Shown: positions 1-11,574, counted from the stretch's first letter. The stretch: 64,000 nt of DNA from Bryum argenteum (GCA_037043015.1 CM073321.1:26549510-26613509); one strand, 5' to 3'. Program-made: numbers and translations. The notes: a model not told the origin generated them from the sequence alone.

Positions 1-59
1 AGACTTGCATATCACCACTCCGTCCAGCACCAGCTCTTCCACTTTGAGGGATTCCTCTT

Positions 60-361
60 CCGCGAATTCTTAATGTTCAGATGGACAATGTAGCAGGTGA
101 CAACAAGAAATGACATGTATTCTGTTTTTGGTCTCTCCTTGTAGCAAAGAAGATCTTCCAGGAGGTATACGTCAATTTCATGTTGGTTGGGCATACCCAT
201 GATGACATCGATGCAATGTTTGGAAGGTGGAGCATGTTGTTGAGGAAAGACAATTTCCCCACTATTCCGTTACTCATGAAATTTTACATGGACGTGGAAT
301 CTATTCCAGCCATCCCCCACCTTGTTGAAGAGGTGCCGGATTTTACAGGATTTATCACAAT
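60..361 (+). pseudogene. DUF7869-type transposon protein, fragment
   Basis: One reading frame runs from about 60 to 361, broken only by a TGA at about 110-112. It reads QMDN...GDNKK, then VGHTHDDIDAMFGRWSM, then LRKDNFPTIPLLMKF and HLVEEVPDF. These are the hallmarks of the DUF7869 domain, an RNase H-like region of transposon-derived proteins common in plants; the acidic residues in QMDN and HTHDDID are typical. The stop lies where relatives usually have an arginine-containing stretch, so a CGA to TGA change is likely (inference). The window edge cuts the 5' side, and the homology stops at 361 in unrelated sequence. No promoter or complete gene is visible. The family call is from recognised motifs. 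Confidence 0.72.
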
Positions 362-1541
362 AATGCTGTTAACAGACGCCAAAGAATCGAAAAGCGGTAG
401 CAGTTTCGCCAACTCCCGGACTGCCACTTCCTTGGCCTCGATGTAGGCATCGAGCATCATCAGGATGCACGAACCTCACACAAAACCCTAATCGCGCCAC
501 TGTCGGTCCCCTGCTGTCCCCGGCGCCTCGCACAATATGTAGTAAACCCTTGCAATTTCACATCCGCCAATGAGGTAGCTAGCGTGAGAAAACCAAAAGT
601 ATATGCAATCAAAGAACAGATTGCACAACTGTGATGCGACCAAAAATGTGATGAGACCATACCTCTAGCGCAAATTGCTATGGCACTTTCTAGCTATCAG
701 AAATTTCATTACGTGGCCCTGAATCTGAGCAACGGAATAGGAGATTGAGCTGGCTTAGTTCTCTCGAGGTCCCATTTTGAGAATGGGCGCCTGGCGCGTC
801 AGGATGAACCGGCAACGCGAATGCCGCAGACAAAATCACCATCAATGAGTTGGGCGCTCGTGGATTGCAAGGCCTTGTTGAGTCGGGCCGCTTCGTCGTA
901 GACCTCCAGGAAATCCTTCGGCTGAAATTTCTGCATCCTTTGATGTCACAAATGCAATATTGTTTTGCATCTCCATCAAAACCTAAAAGCTGCCAATCAA
1001 ACGCTCAACATGTCAAAATCCTATACCCTTAAGTCTGGCAATCAAACGCTCAGCAAACAACAAACGGAAAATGACACATGTGAAACCTGTACACACTTAT
1101 GTACCTGATGTGTTGTTAAACTCACGAGACTGATCCAAATCAGACTCACGAGACTCATCCGGTGTTAGACTCACAAACTGATCACGAGAATGGCTATGGA
1201 ACCTCCGCCCGAGCTTGGTGAGGCATGGCTATGGCAGGGGCAACCTAAAGTGTGACAATGAGGGCGTCTAGCAAGAAACCACGAAAAACACTACAGATAT
1301 GGAGGGATGGATATGGCGGGGGCGGTACGACCACCAGCGTCGGCGTTGGAAACAGACTCAGGGTTGAGAGGGGCCACAAATAGATCGGGACGAGCAGCAG
1401 GGAAAGAGGACGGCGAGGATCAATGAGCAAACGAGGGATGGCTATGGCGCGGGCGGGGAGCGCACGGGAACCGAAACTGTCGGAGCAGGAGAGGAAGACG
1501 AAGGCGAGAAGACGATGGCTGTGGCGGGAGCGGGGAGGATG
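362..1541. other. No gene recognised; repeated GC-rich phrase
   Basis: I see no supported gene here. Short open frames exist on both strands but match nothing I know. Between about 1190 and 1530 a phrase close to ATGGCTATGGCGGGGGCGG recurs four times with changes, which looks like a degenerate minisatellite. Confidence 0.4.
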
Positions 1542-1597
1542 AAACCCTATGCTCGGATGATACCCTATGCTCGGATGAAACCCTATGCTCGGATGAA
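1542..1597. repeat. 18-bp tandem repeat, three units
   Basis: Three consecutive units of aaaccctatgctcggatg, with one base different in the second unit. The repeat is followed by a truncated fourth unit. Confidence 0.9.
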
Positions 1598-1959
1598 ACC
1601 CCGATGGATTGATAATTATAATTTAATCCCTTTGAATGGAATCTCTCATCTAAAAGTACTTATGAAAAGTAAAATGCCTTCCATGGTTCCACTTGGGAAT
1701 CAATAACTGCTTTCTTCATACACCGTCACACTTCACTAAGTTTGATAATCAGCGTTAGATTATTATAAGATTTGAAAATGCTATAAGTTTTTACTTTTGT
1801 TTAGAAAAAATTACCAAGAGCATTGATTTTGATACTATATAAGGACCCCCATCTTGGCCAATATAGTGGGTAAAATTATTTAACACTAGTAAAAACTTAT
1901 AACTTGTTTATGTAAATTAGAGTATCTAGCACTAATTATAAAATCTAGAGTATAGAATG

Positions 1960-2440
1960 TTTGATATTAAATAATTCCAAAAATAGAACATGGAAAGATA
2001 TTAAAACCAAACACACTATAACATGCATATAGATACGTTTTTGGATTGGACGGTCTTAAACACATAGAAGTAACTCTGTTGTATTCCAAAATAAGAAGGA
2101 ATGAAAAGTCAAACCATTAAATGATTGTGCTCTCATGAATAAGACAAATACTTTTAGGTTGTGTCGAGAACCAAATGGAACTCTACTCTAAAAGTATGTT
2201 TAGTAAAATGCCTTTTATAGATGCACCTGAGAAGGAATAAATGCTTCCTTCATATATGGTCACACTATAGAAGGTTTGATATTAAATAATTCCAAAAATA
2301 GAACACGAAAGATATAAAAATCAAACACACTATAATATGCTTATAGATATGTTTTTGGTTTAGACGGTCTTAAACACATAGAAGTAACTCTGATGTATTC
2401 CAAAAATAAAAGGAATGAAAAGTCAAACCATTAAATGATC
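1960..2440. repeat. Direct repeat, two copies 316 bp apart
   Basis: About 165 bp starting at 1962 (gatattaaataattccaaaa) recurs at 2278 with a few substitutions and indels. Both copies include tagacggtcttaaacacata or a close variant and end in gtcaaaccattaaatgat. The spacing suggests a tandem duplication of an AT-rich unit of about 316 bp. No coding potential is seen. Confidence 0.85.
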
Positions 2441-2524
2441 ATTTCCTCTATCAAAATATCTATGTTTTTGAGTTGAAGGGTTATCATCAAAGATATATAT
2501 AAGGACCTTATCCAAAACAATTAC

Positions 2525-2669
2525 GGAATCAAAAGTCAAACTATGCATCGAATGTGCTCTGAATAGCCTTTCTGGAATCAAAAGTCAAACTATGCATTGA
2601 ATGTGCTGTGAAAGCCTTTCCGGAATCAAAAGTCAAACCATGCAGCGAATGTGCTCTGAATAGCCTTTC
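2525..2669. repeat. 48-49 bp tandem repeat, three units
   Basis: Three units begin with ggaatcaaaagtcaaac or a close variant at 2525, 2574 and 2622. Each unit ends in agcctttc. Confidence 0.9.
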
Positions 2670-2700
2670 CCGTTCCCGCTCACTTCACTTTTACGCTATC

Positions 2701-2840
2701 TTCGGTTTCCCGCTCAAATGACATCCCGCTCTCTTTCGTTTCCTGCTCACAGGCCTGCACCTCTGGTTTCTTCGGTTTCCCGCACAAATGACATCCCGCT
2801 CTCTTTCGTTTCCTGCTCACAGCCCTGCACCTCTGGTTGG
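2701..2840. repeat. 70-bp tandem duplication
   Basis: The unit starting ttcggtttcccgctcaaatg at 2701 is repeated at 2771 with very few changes. The downstream stretch 2840-3075 holds no supported gene. Confidence 0.9.
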
Positions 2841-3075
2841 AGCAGTGTATTCGATGCATATCGAATAAAAGAATATCAATCTCAAATACTCAGCGCCAGT
2901 CATGCAAAACTTAATTGATGTGAACCCAATACAAAGTCCACCTGAAATTGAACATTCAAAAGAAAACTTGAATCCTAGGCCTCCACTAAATCCCAAGAAA
3001 AAAGAGCCTTTACAAAAGCAGAAACCATTCATAAGGCTCAAACTGACATCTACACCGACAGTAATCGGTATTCTC

Positions 3076-6000
3076 TCACGAAACTACTAAAAGCTGAGAA
3101 TGAATATGAGCTTCAGCCTCATCGGTGAGTTTGTACACTTGGACACCTCCTCGTCCTCCTTTCTGGCGATGTGTAGCTACTGGGAGGTCGAATTTTGTTG
3201 CCACAACCAAGTGCGAGTATATGAACGCAGTCGATTTGGGTCCTCCACGATGTAAGAGGATCGATCGCTACCCCGTTGCTTGTAGTAAGTCCCAATGACA
3301 ATCTGCTCTCCCGATAAACAGTCGACCCCAAGTGTCTTCCACCACGTCTTCTTGAACACCATGCAAGGGCTCCTGGCATTGAAGTACCCAAAATTCAGGG
3401 AACCCAGAGCCATCATCTGCTAGGACAGCAAAATGATCACCAATCTCCAATGCGGCAGCAAGTGACTCCCGGTCACTCATTCGTGGGTGAACACGAGTTT
3501 GTAGACTCTGATGCCGAGCCCTGTCACGCCGTGTTTGAGTTTGCGGCTCGGATGGCTCCAAACGAATCAACCTGAATGGTGTCACAAAACCAACATGGTC
3601 GCATGGTCCATCGCCACCGTCTAAACAAAACTTGCAGAAGCAAGAGAGACCTCGGACCAGCAGAGAAGTCCCCTCCAAACCAACGCTTCGAACCTGGTGG
3701 AACGATCTCGTTCCTTCAACAGTACGCGCATTCGGTGTGTCGATCAGATTCACTTCATCCTCCTTCACATCGTAGAAGTAACGATGAACAGATTTTCGAG
3801 CACCCTGGTAACCTGCATACTTAATATTCATGGCCTCACGTAGGAAAGAGACAACATCGCAGGAGTCGTGCAAACGCACTCCATTAGGCTTTACTTGTTC
3901 CCTTCATAGAGCCTCCTTCACGTGGGCACCTGCTCCATCCCACTGGCCCTTACCATGGCCCGTGCCAAAATAATTCCATTGCATTACACAACCAAGCGGC
4001 AAATCATCTGATTTTGTGAGCGATGGATACCTCGCCACGAAGTACAATGATTTTGCACACTTGAATTGCACATCCATCTGAAAAGACAATGTGTTCAACT
4101 GGAAAAAGAAAGCCTTGTTCTTCGAGGAAATTTTTGTGAACCCCAAAGCAATATTGGACAAAATTATTGTCATGCGATTTGTCATCACTAATGTAAAAGT
4201 GATACTCTGTCAGTATCTTCCTATCGGGATCCAAGCCGTCCCACTCTGGGTGAACTCGGAAAGTGATGTGAACTAGGATTGTAACCTGGAAACTAAACCA
4301 ATGTTGCGACTGCACCTCATTCTGCCACTTGAAGGCATAATTCTCAGCAAAGTCTATGACAGACACAAGGGCGTCAGGACTCAGGTTTCCCATGCATACC
4401 TTGAATTGTTGGTCCTGCCACTTTGCCTCAAAATTGTGGACCAAGAACTCTGCCAAGTGGGAGCGCAAATCATCAACCATCTGAAGCGGTGGGGTCATCA
4501 TGTGCTCCAAACGAAGTGCATGGCGATCATGACCATCTTCTCCCCTTCCCACAAAAACCATCTCAAACCGCTTCCAAGAAACCAACGCACTTGTGGACAC
4601 AGAGAGTTCGTTGGGACAAAACTCCAACTTCGTAGTCCCACACAACCGACAATCTCCTCGAATGCAGGTTAATGCATGGAACTCTTGCTCTTCCGCCTTT
4701 GAACACAAAGCCAATTCACACAAGGCAGTAACAGACTGCACAGTAGACTCGGATGCCATGCAAGCTCCAGTTCCACCCTCTGGTCGGCAGACATTACACT
4801 GGCAGCTGCAATTCTTGTGAACACTTCCTCGACTCATAGAGTTCAGCGCATCCTTCAATTCCCCTATTTGCACATGGTAGCGGCAGCAACAACTGTTAAA
4901 CTCCTTCATTCGCTTTACAAACCAAGGTTTCAGGAACTCGAAGGAGCGTACACCGATCTCCACCCCAGTATGCTCACCCCTGAATCGGGTGTACAAAGAA
5001 AGCTGAAATACCAACAACCACGAATAAGATAGTAGCAAGGACTAATTTTTTTCCTAATCCCTAACACCAAGCCCATTCAAGCAAATAATGCTTAAAACAA
5101 GCTAAAGTCAAGAGCTTTTACTTAAAAAACATTACGAAAGAAAGTACGGGCCTTCTACACGGCTCTGACACTGATTGATTATCGAAGTAGAAGTCAAAAA
5201 GAGCTAACATCAGGATAGGGATCAAGGAAAAATCAGCAAAAGGAAAACTGCGATGGGAAACAAGCAAAGGACCCATGCTCAAGGAAACGGGAATAAAGAC
5301 CTACGAAAGGAATCAAACCAGAAATACGCAAAAAATAAGGGATCATGTAAAACCAGCAAAGGAATACTTCAAATACGAAAGGAGCAAAGGACAATGGCAA
5401 GGGAAACAAGAAATATGACCTGGGAAATGCATCGAACCATTACTGTGCAAAAAAGGAAGTGATACATTAAACGAGGTACATAATACTTCAAAAGGAAACG
5501 AGGAAAGGACACCAAAACAGAAAAAAAACCTACAAAAGGATTCCAACTAGTACTGTGCACAAAAAGAAGTAATCCAGTAAAACCAGCAAATGAATACTTT
5601 GAAGGGAAACAAGCAATGAACACCTGCACATGCTGAAATAAAGACCATCGAAAACGAACACTCAAAGAGATTTGAGATAAGGAGCTCCAAGGAAAAATAC
5701 ATTGAGAGAAACAGTTTCGTTTTCTACAATCATAGAAAGTAGCTGTACATGAAAAAGATTAATTACAAGCAAACAAATTCAATCCTTCTCAAACCGCACC
5801 CACCTGAGATTCGGTAAGGTGATGCGTGTGATGAGTTATCCACTCCTTCACTCCGATGCGCTTTCGAACCACATCCTTCCTGTTTGGACTAATTCTTGTA
5901 TTAGAAGTCCAAAACTCCTCCACCAACTTCGTAATGTGGGGAGGTAGAGTGTCAATTCGCCTTTGCCTTCCACAAACTGCCCACAAGCTTTTGTCAGACT

Positions 6001-6550
6001 TTGCTTCTAGTGCTAACCTCCTCACCAAACCGGACTGCAGGTTCCGTCTGTGTATTCCAGTCAGGAGGCTAGTCTGTCTAGCACTAAAACCGTTGGAGCT
6101 CAAAAGCATTGGAATGAGGACATTTCTTGAACGTTGTTGGTCTTTCGAGTCACAGCCTTTGATAAACTGCCAACCATGCGAAATATTGGCAAGTGTAGTA
6201 TGCGCTACCTCCATATCAACGTAACTGGGCATGACACTTTGCCAAATGCTGTGTTTCAAAATCTTAGGAATTAAGGCTCTTTGATACTCTAATCGACTTC
6301 CACTCGTTTTCTCAAACCATCTAAGAGCCCAATCTTCCGCAGCTCGAGTACTTGACCTCTGTATATCAATTACAGGTCGATCACTTCGAGCAGCACTACG
6401 ACAAGCAGACAACAATCTAGCATTCTTCCTCTGACGACACAGTTTTTGCCTAGAAGTTGTTTTCTCCCTAATCAGAGCAGCATCTCTTTCAGCTACTAAG
6501 CGGTTACGAGTCCCCTGCCCAACACGACGATCATCCCTACGAGAGGCCAT
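3076..6550 (-). pseudogene. DDE-like (RNase H-type) transposase, two exons
   Basis: Exon 1 runs from 6550 to 5804 and encodes a basic N-terminus and a helix-turn-helix-like part ending FWTSNTRISPNRKDV and HLTESQ. A clean CAG|GTGGGT donor and TTTCAG acceptor bound an 801-bp phase-0 intron (5003-5803). Exon 2 (5002-3076) carries a Cys-rich cluster with CCCRYHVQ and HKNCSCQCNVC, then ISDDKSHDNNFVQ, FSDGCAIQ, GTGHGKGQWDGAG and a C-terminal YSHLVVATKFDLP block ending at TGA 3076-3078. The acidic SDD and SDG motifs suggest an RNase H-like catalytic core. The frame changes near 4073, 3325 and 3225, and a TGA interrupts at 3904-3906, so this copy is dead. The start at 6550 may follow another acceptor (tttttatag), so an upstream exon is possible. 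I recognise the family as a plant dispersed transposase but cannot name the superfamily. Confidence 0.72.
5003..5803 (-). other. Intron of the DDE-like transposase gene
   Basis: The minus-strand donor is CTCAG|GTGGGT at 5804/5803 and the acceptor is TATTTCAG at 5003. Joining the exons keeps the frame (phase 0) and the protein similarity. The intron is purine-rich on the plus strand, with repeated ggaaac and caaaggaa words. Confidence 0.75.
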
Positions 6551-7601
6551 GCCTATAAAAAATGGGATTTATTGATTTCAGAGGTACCAATAACAAATTA
6601 ACTAGTACATACTACTATGAACAAGCAGAATCTGTTCTGCGCTCGGGACGGCCCGAAGCGCTGCACTAGAAAGCTCCGCCTAAAATCCCCGAAGCACTGC
6701 ACTCGGAAGCTCCGCCTAAAACCCTAAACCGCTGGTCCAGCACGTCCTGCATCAAAATCACCACCTACTTATCAGCTTGCAACATCTCTCAATGAATTCT
6801 CCAGTTTCGTCCTTCTACTCAATACGGCGCACTCCGACAATCACAGCTACCTCCACGGGACAGTCCTACCATAGAGATTTCGATCCTGGTTTCAAAGGAA
6901 GGGACAATTCAGCACTTACCGATTCCTACCACAAACACTTTCGCATTTGAGACTCCACCTCTAACTCCAATTCGTATTCAAATCTTGCAAGTTTAAATTC
7001 TGGGGTTTCAGAAACGTGTGTGCATTCAGAGAACGACAAAGTATGAAGGGACATTGGGGATTCTTGCTCATAGCTCAAAACAAATTCGCTCTCGGAAAGG
7101 CTAAGTTCGGAAACAGATTGCGATTGCGAGACTGCTGGAGATTCCGCCTGTTCGTGGTAGAAATCGGTTATCAAGGTCTGATGAAACTCAAATTGACTAG
7201 TACTAGATTCTTCTCCATTGCGAAGTTGGTGAAAGAAATCGGTTATCAACGCCTGAGCACCATCAAGCGAGACAGACCTCCTACAATCCATAGCGATAAT
7301 TGTCAAAAACTAACCGTAAAATTGCGGTGAAGGTGTGTCGATGTAGACGAAGGAGACAATGCAGTTTGCATCGTGAACTTGGAAGAAAAAGAAGCCTGTC
7401 GTGACATGCACGAATGATGCCAATCGGACGATCGCGATTGAAGTTCGGCAGAACGCGTTTACGTCTGGAACTCCCGGTTTTCACGGGAAGGTCTAAAGTT
7501 CCATGGCCGTTATCCACATGAGGACAAGGAGTTGGAATATTTTGCCCATGCAAGCCGTTAGAGGAGAGAGAGCTCTTTTCCTCAAAACAAGCCTCATTCA
7601 A
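6551..7601 (-). other. Possible 5' exons or leader of the transposase
   Basis: Two minus-strand open frames lie here. The one at 7601-7281 encodes a basic stretch (SSRRKRVLPNFNRDRPIG). The one at 7306-6926 encodes an acidic, Glu/Ser-rich stretch. They are in the right orientation to be 5' exons of the gene starting at 6550. I recognise no domain and cannot place splice sites with confidence. Confidence 0.25.
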
Positions 7602-8140
7602 AAAACATACTGGGTTCCTTTCCTAAATTCCAGCGCCCCAAAGGTCCTGGTTCCGGCAACTTCAATAATTTCCCAAAAATAAAAAATTAGCCCCTTACCA
7701 ATTTCAATAGCAAATCTAGATAGTCTAACCACTTACGAACCATTCTAAACAAACTGTCTAAAAAACAAGCACTTAATAATATTCCTAAATAGTTCCTAAA
7801 TGCAGGAGCCCAACCTGTGACAGTCTAAAACACATTTGTGAATTCAACTTTAAGGACTAAAAATCATCACTTAATTCAAATAGTAGATTTGAATATCACA
7901 AAAGCAAGGTATAATGGAATGAATTAGGAAAATTTAACCATAAAAAAAGATTGTAATGAACCCTATTAGGACGTCTAAAAAACTCTTCTTCAGTAAAAAC
8001 TGACAGTGTGACGTTCCTAGCGGACCACCCAAGGATGCTTGCCCCCTTCTATTGGTGCGCTGTGAAGGCAGCACTAGAGGTTCCCATTGAACCATCGAAA
8101 GTTCTTCAGGATGGATTTTCGCCATTATCGAGAACAGGGT
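7602..8140. other. Intergenic, no gene recognised
   Basis: AT-rich sequence with only short open frames. A minus-strand frame at 8155-7934 begins in the dispersed block described next but resembles nothing known to me. Confidence 0.4.
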
Positions 8141-8332
8141 TGTCTTATTAGACACTGTCGGACGTCAGACAGACACGACATGTCAGACAGACATGGAGCC
8201 TCAGAATGTACAATAGAATCTACAGAATCTTTTTTTTACCCTTGATTTACCATGTCCACGTTGCATCCTACGTGGCTGCCAGGTGGTGTGTACAACTCAG
8301 CAATACGGTGCGCGACTGCGCCACGTAGGACT
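8141..8332. repeat. Dispersed block with GTCAGACAGACA words
   Basis: This stretch starts gacactgtcggacgtcagac and contains gacacgacatgtca and acccttgatttacc. It is clearly homologous to 42040-42235. A related but inverted version (cagtgtatctaataagacaa) occurs near 28058. Here it forms the left edge of the duplicated kinase block, next to a GC-rich array. Confidence 0.8.
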
Positions 8333-8580
8333 GGACCGGCGGTCGCCTTGTCTAGACCGGCGGTCGCCTCGGCTGGACCGGCGGTCGCCTGAGCGACCGA
8401 AGATCGCCCATGAACGACCGACGATCGCCCATCAGGGACTGACGATCGCCCATGAGCGACTGACGATCGCCCATGAGCGACCGACGATCGCCCTGGGCGA
8501 CCGGCGGTCTCGCAGGACCGGCGGTCTTGCTTGACCGGCGGTCGCCTATTTTCGCCCCTGGGCCGGTGGTCGCCTAGGGT
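8333..8580. repeat. GACCGGCGGTCGCC array, cluster 1
   Basis: About a dozen half-regular units of gaccggcggtcgcc and gaccgacgatcgccc are separated by short linkers such as catgagc. Unit length is roughly 15-22 bp. It lies downstream of the minus-strand kinase gene and upstream of the minus-strand block at 8141. The frames crossing it are repeat artefacts, not proteins. Confidence 0.9.
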
Positions 8581-9088
8581 CCCTTACATTGGAGGCTTCC
8601 CCCGAGTAGAATAAGTCATTTTGCTATCCAACATTACCCAAAATTCTTCCGTTCACATTATCCAAACGTAGATGAAGCATTAAGAATTTAAGATGAAACA
8701 AATTACAACAATCCACGAACCCTTGAAGAAAAGGCTAACATCAACCATGAGGTTTGAAACGCATGTAACAAAAAATGTGGTGACATACATATGTGACTAG
8801 TATAAAAAGGGAACATAATTATAAGAGTTGCAAAAATCTATTAGAACTGGAACCATATGTCAAAAAGTAGACTGTATATATTGCAAGTATAATTTGTGAA
8901 TTACATGGCTAAATGAGCACTCAATGACGTGAGATGGTCATCCATAGGAGCCTATGAATTGCAAGAAGATATACTGATATTATAAACTAATAACTGTCCT
9001 CTCTAAATACAAGCTCCGGTGGAAGCATATGATATGGTTTCCCCATCAAGCGGTTCACCACCTCCCCACAGGTCATTCTCCTCTCCGA
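8581..9088. other. Intergenic, 3' flank of kinase gene
   Basis: AT-rich sequence with no gene. It is alignable in order with 42375-42815 (for example ttgcaagtataatttgtgaa here and ttgcaagtacaatttgtgaa there), so it is part of the duplicated kinase block. Confidence 0.7.
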
Positions 9089-10536
9089 TTAATACCTGGT
9101 CAGTGATAACACTTTCGATAGGAATGATTCTCGCACCGTCGAATTCGGTAATAATTCTTCGTCGATTTCGTTTTGCACACCAATCAGCTGGATGAGCTTG
9201 CCAACCGCATACAAATCTGATGCTACTGTGGTTGGATGTCGAAGTTCCTGGACATTCAAATTTGTATCAGAACTTTCTGGTCCATAAGTATAGAACATCT
9301 CGGGCGCCACCCACCATCGACGTGCCATATCTTCATCTTTTTTCTTCTCCGTCTGGTATCCGTAACGTGAAGGCAATCGTTCTACTATACGAGATGCCAT
9401 CCCCCAATCACACTCCAATACAAATCTTGTCTTCTGCGACAGTTGGGAAATGCAATAGTATGTTTGAGGGGGATAGGTCGTTGTGAAGTACTCCTGTCTT
9501 ATGCACCAGATTCATAATGTACACTAAACCCCAAGCTAACTTCATCCTATGACGACGGAAAAGGCTAATTTTGAAAGCCTCCTGTGTAGTGAGACTCGGA
9601 ACTTCCTTTACTTTTGACCAGTGAAGATGTTTGACGCCGACCTTCTCATCCAACTTCAGCATTTCGTGTAGTGATCCTCCATTCCACCAATATGAGTAAG
9701 CCTTGAATGTTCTTGTATGCAACGCCCAAAACTTGATAATACCTGGATGATTCAAAGGACATATAAGAGCTTCTGCAGCAGTCTCTATCCTCCTCTTCTG
9801 AATATTCATATTCTTGGAAAGCTTTGCTGCAAACTCGATATTTTCTGGAACGTGGTCTACTCCAAGTATCTCCACCTTCCGCACCAGTCCATGGCCTCCC
9901 TCCATGTCGCGGGCTGATAGAGCTTCTATCGTAGCTTCTTGAGGAATCCACACCACCCCCGACCCTGTGTCTCGTTCAAATGTCGCGCGCAAAGCGGTTT
10001 TTTCCCATGACATCCCTCGGGTTTTATTTTTGCTAAGCTTTTGGACATAGAGTTGCCACCAATCCATCTTGCGTTTAAACAGGTCCTCCTCTTGTGTTAG
10101 ACGCCTCTGTCCAAATCGCTTCTTCCACAACTCCTTTACATTGAAGATGCATTGTTCAATTGTATTTTCCATCCACAACTGGTACTGCGAATGACAATCC
10201 ACATCTTGGAATTCTTCCGATTCCGCCATGGCCTTCAAAATTACAGCCTCCAATTTCTTCTTCAGTCTCGCTTTACCCGTGCTAACATTCTTCAAGTAAT
10301 TGTGCTCTAGGAATTGAGCCTCCATTTCCTCATACCAATCCAAACATGCTTTTTTCCGCAAACCTAGTATAATCTGCTGTTGGGAATCCGGGAGCTACTT
10401 CTTTTGGGTGTCTCCTCTTCCTCCTATGGCCTCCGCTTTTACTAGGTTGTTGCATACCAAGGTTTGGTGCAAATGTTTCGGGGGCATCCAGATCCCATGT
10501 TCGCTGTCCCTCCTGGTGCTTTTTGGATTTACTCAT
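9089..10536 (-). pseudogene. Protein-kinase-like gene, copy 1
   Basis: The gene begins at ATG 10536 (MSKSKKHQEG) with a basic N-terminal region. Next come a conserved CLDWYEE segment and Trp/Lys-rich helices. A kinase domain follows: a FAAK motif for the ATP-binding lysine, an ETAAEA helix, VLHNDLSPSNILL as the catalytic loop (HND in place of HRD), DWG in place of DFG, WWVAPEMFY as the APE motif, and SDLYAVGKL as the conserved SDxxxxG segment. It ends at 9089. Two frameshifts break it. One near 10350 lies in a six-A run; the second copy has three As at the equivalent point and reads through. The other is near 9430, between AEDK and the CDWG segment. Catalytic residues are otherwise present, so homopolymer sequencing error cannot be excluded for the first. 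The substrate is unknown. Confidence 0.7.
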
Positions 10537-10714
10537 CGCTGAACTTCTTGAAAAAACCGGCAAAAAATCTCCCCCCTGCTATCAATGTGCACCAAATCCC
10601 AAAAACTCCTCAGACGACCCGGCAGTGCGCATCATTAAGACGAGCAAGGACACAGGGCGGATGAGAGTTCGGTAGCGGTTTGGGGAAAAGTAATATCAAA
10701 CCCGCGCGTTGGGG

Positions 10715-10725
10715 TTTATATATCC
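10715..10725 (-). promoter_or_regulatory. TATA box of kinase copy 1
   Basis: The minus strand reads ggatatataaa, about 180 bp upstream of the ATG at 10536 and directly next to the GC-rich array. The same arrangement recurs at kinase copy 2 (44774-44783) and in the orphan copy at about 11190-11200. Confidence 0.65.
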
Positions 10726-10730
10726 TTGGA

Positions 10731-11030
10731 GACCGGCGGTCGCCCTACAGTCGCCCACCGGCGGTCGCCCCTGGTCCCGCTGTCGCGACAGCTGCACCGG
10801 CGGTCGCCCTGCCTCCCGCTGTCGCGAACAGCTGCACCGGCGGTCGCCCTACGTCCCGCTATCGCAAACAGCTGCACCGGCGGTCACCCTACCTCCCGCT
10901 GTCGCGAACAGCTGCATCGGCGGTCGCCCTGCCTCGCGCTGTCGCGATTAGCTGCACCGGCGGTCGCCCTACCTCCTGCGTCGCGCCAGCTGTACCTGCG
11001 GTCGTGCCCTCACTGGACCGGCGGTCGCCA
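10731..11030. repeat. GACCGGCGGTCGCC array, cluster 2
   Basis: A regular array with a unit near 42 bp: caccggcggtcgccct, then cccgctgtcgcgaacagctg. About seven units, sharing most bases. It lies immediately upstream of the minus-strand TATA box. Confidence 0.92.
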
Positions 11031-11082
11031 CGCAACGTCATACCCGGTTTTAGGGTTTAGCTAATCTTAGATTAGCTAAACT

Positions 11083-11202
11083 CCTCAGACGACCCGGCAA
11101 TGCGCATTAAGACGAGCAAGGACACAGGGCGAAGGAGAGTTCAGTAGCGGTTTGGTGAAAAGTAATATCAAACCCGCGCGTTGGGGTTTATATATCCCTG
11201 GA
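11083..11202 (-). repeat. Orphan duplicate of the kinase promoter/leader
   Basis: The sequence from gacgacccggcaatgcgcat to the tatatccctggagaccg segment repeats 10612-10735 almost base for base, including the TATA box (minus-strand gatatataaac). No kinase coding sequence follows it. It is therefore a local tandem duplication of about 470 bp covering leader, promoter and array. Confidence 0.85.
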
Positions 11203-11550
11203 GACCGACGGTCGCCCCACAGTCGCCTTTCGCCGGTCGCCCCACGTCCCGCTGTCGCGAAAATTGGACCGGCGGTCGCCCCACCTCCCGCTGTCGCGAA
11301 CAGCTGCACCGGCGGTCGCCCCACCTCCCGCAATCGAACAACTGCACCGGCGGTCGCCCCACCTCCCGCAATCGAACAGCTGCACCGGCGGTCGCCCCAC
11401 CTCCCGCAATTGAACAGCTGCACCGGCGGTCGCCCCACCTCCTGCGTCGCGACAGCTGTACCTGCGGTCGCGCCCTCATTGAACCGCCGGTCGCCACGCA
11501 ACGTCGTACCTCTATCTGGACCGCCGGTCACCTTGAATTTGTGGTCACCC
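11203..11550. repeat. GACCGGCGGTCGCC array, cluster 3
   Basis: About eight units of caccggcggtcgccccac plus cccgcaatcgaacagctg, with a unit near 37-42 bp. It sits between the duplicated kinase promoter (minus) and the TATA box of gene A (plus), so it occupies a divergent promoter position. Confidence 0.92.
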
Positions 11551-11566
11551 CGGCGCGAGGTTGCCC

Positions 11567-11574
11567 TATATATT
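11567..11574 (+). promoter_or_regulatory. TATA box of gene A
   Basis: The sequence ctatatat stands in a GC-rich setting about 130 bp upstream of the ATG at 11700 and just 3' of array cluster 3. Confidence 0.55.

Noticed and set aside
4301-5032. Plus-strand frames across the transposase exon
   Set aside because: The minus-strand frame carries the conserved Cys and Asp motifs, so the plus frames are shadows.
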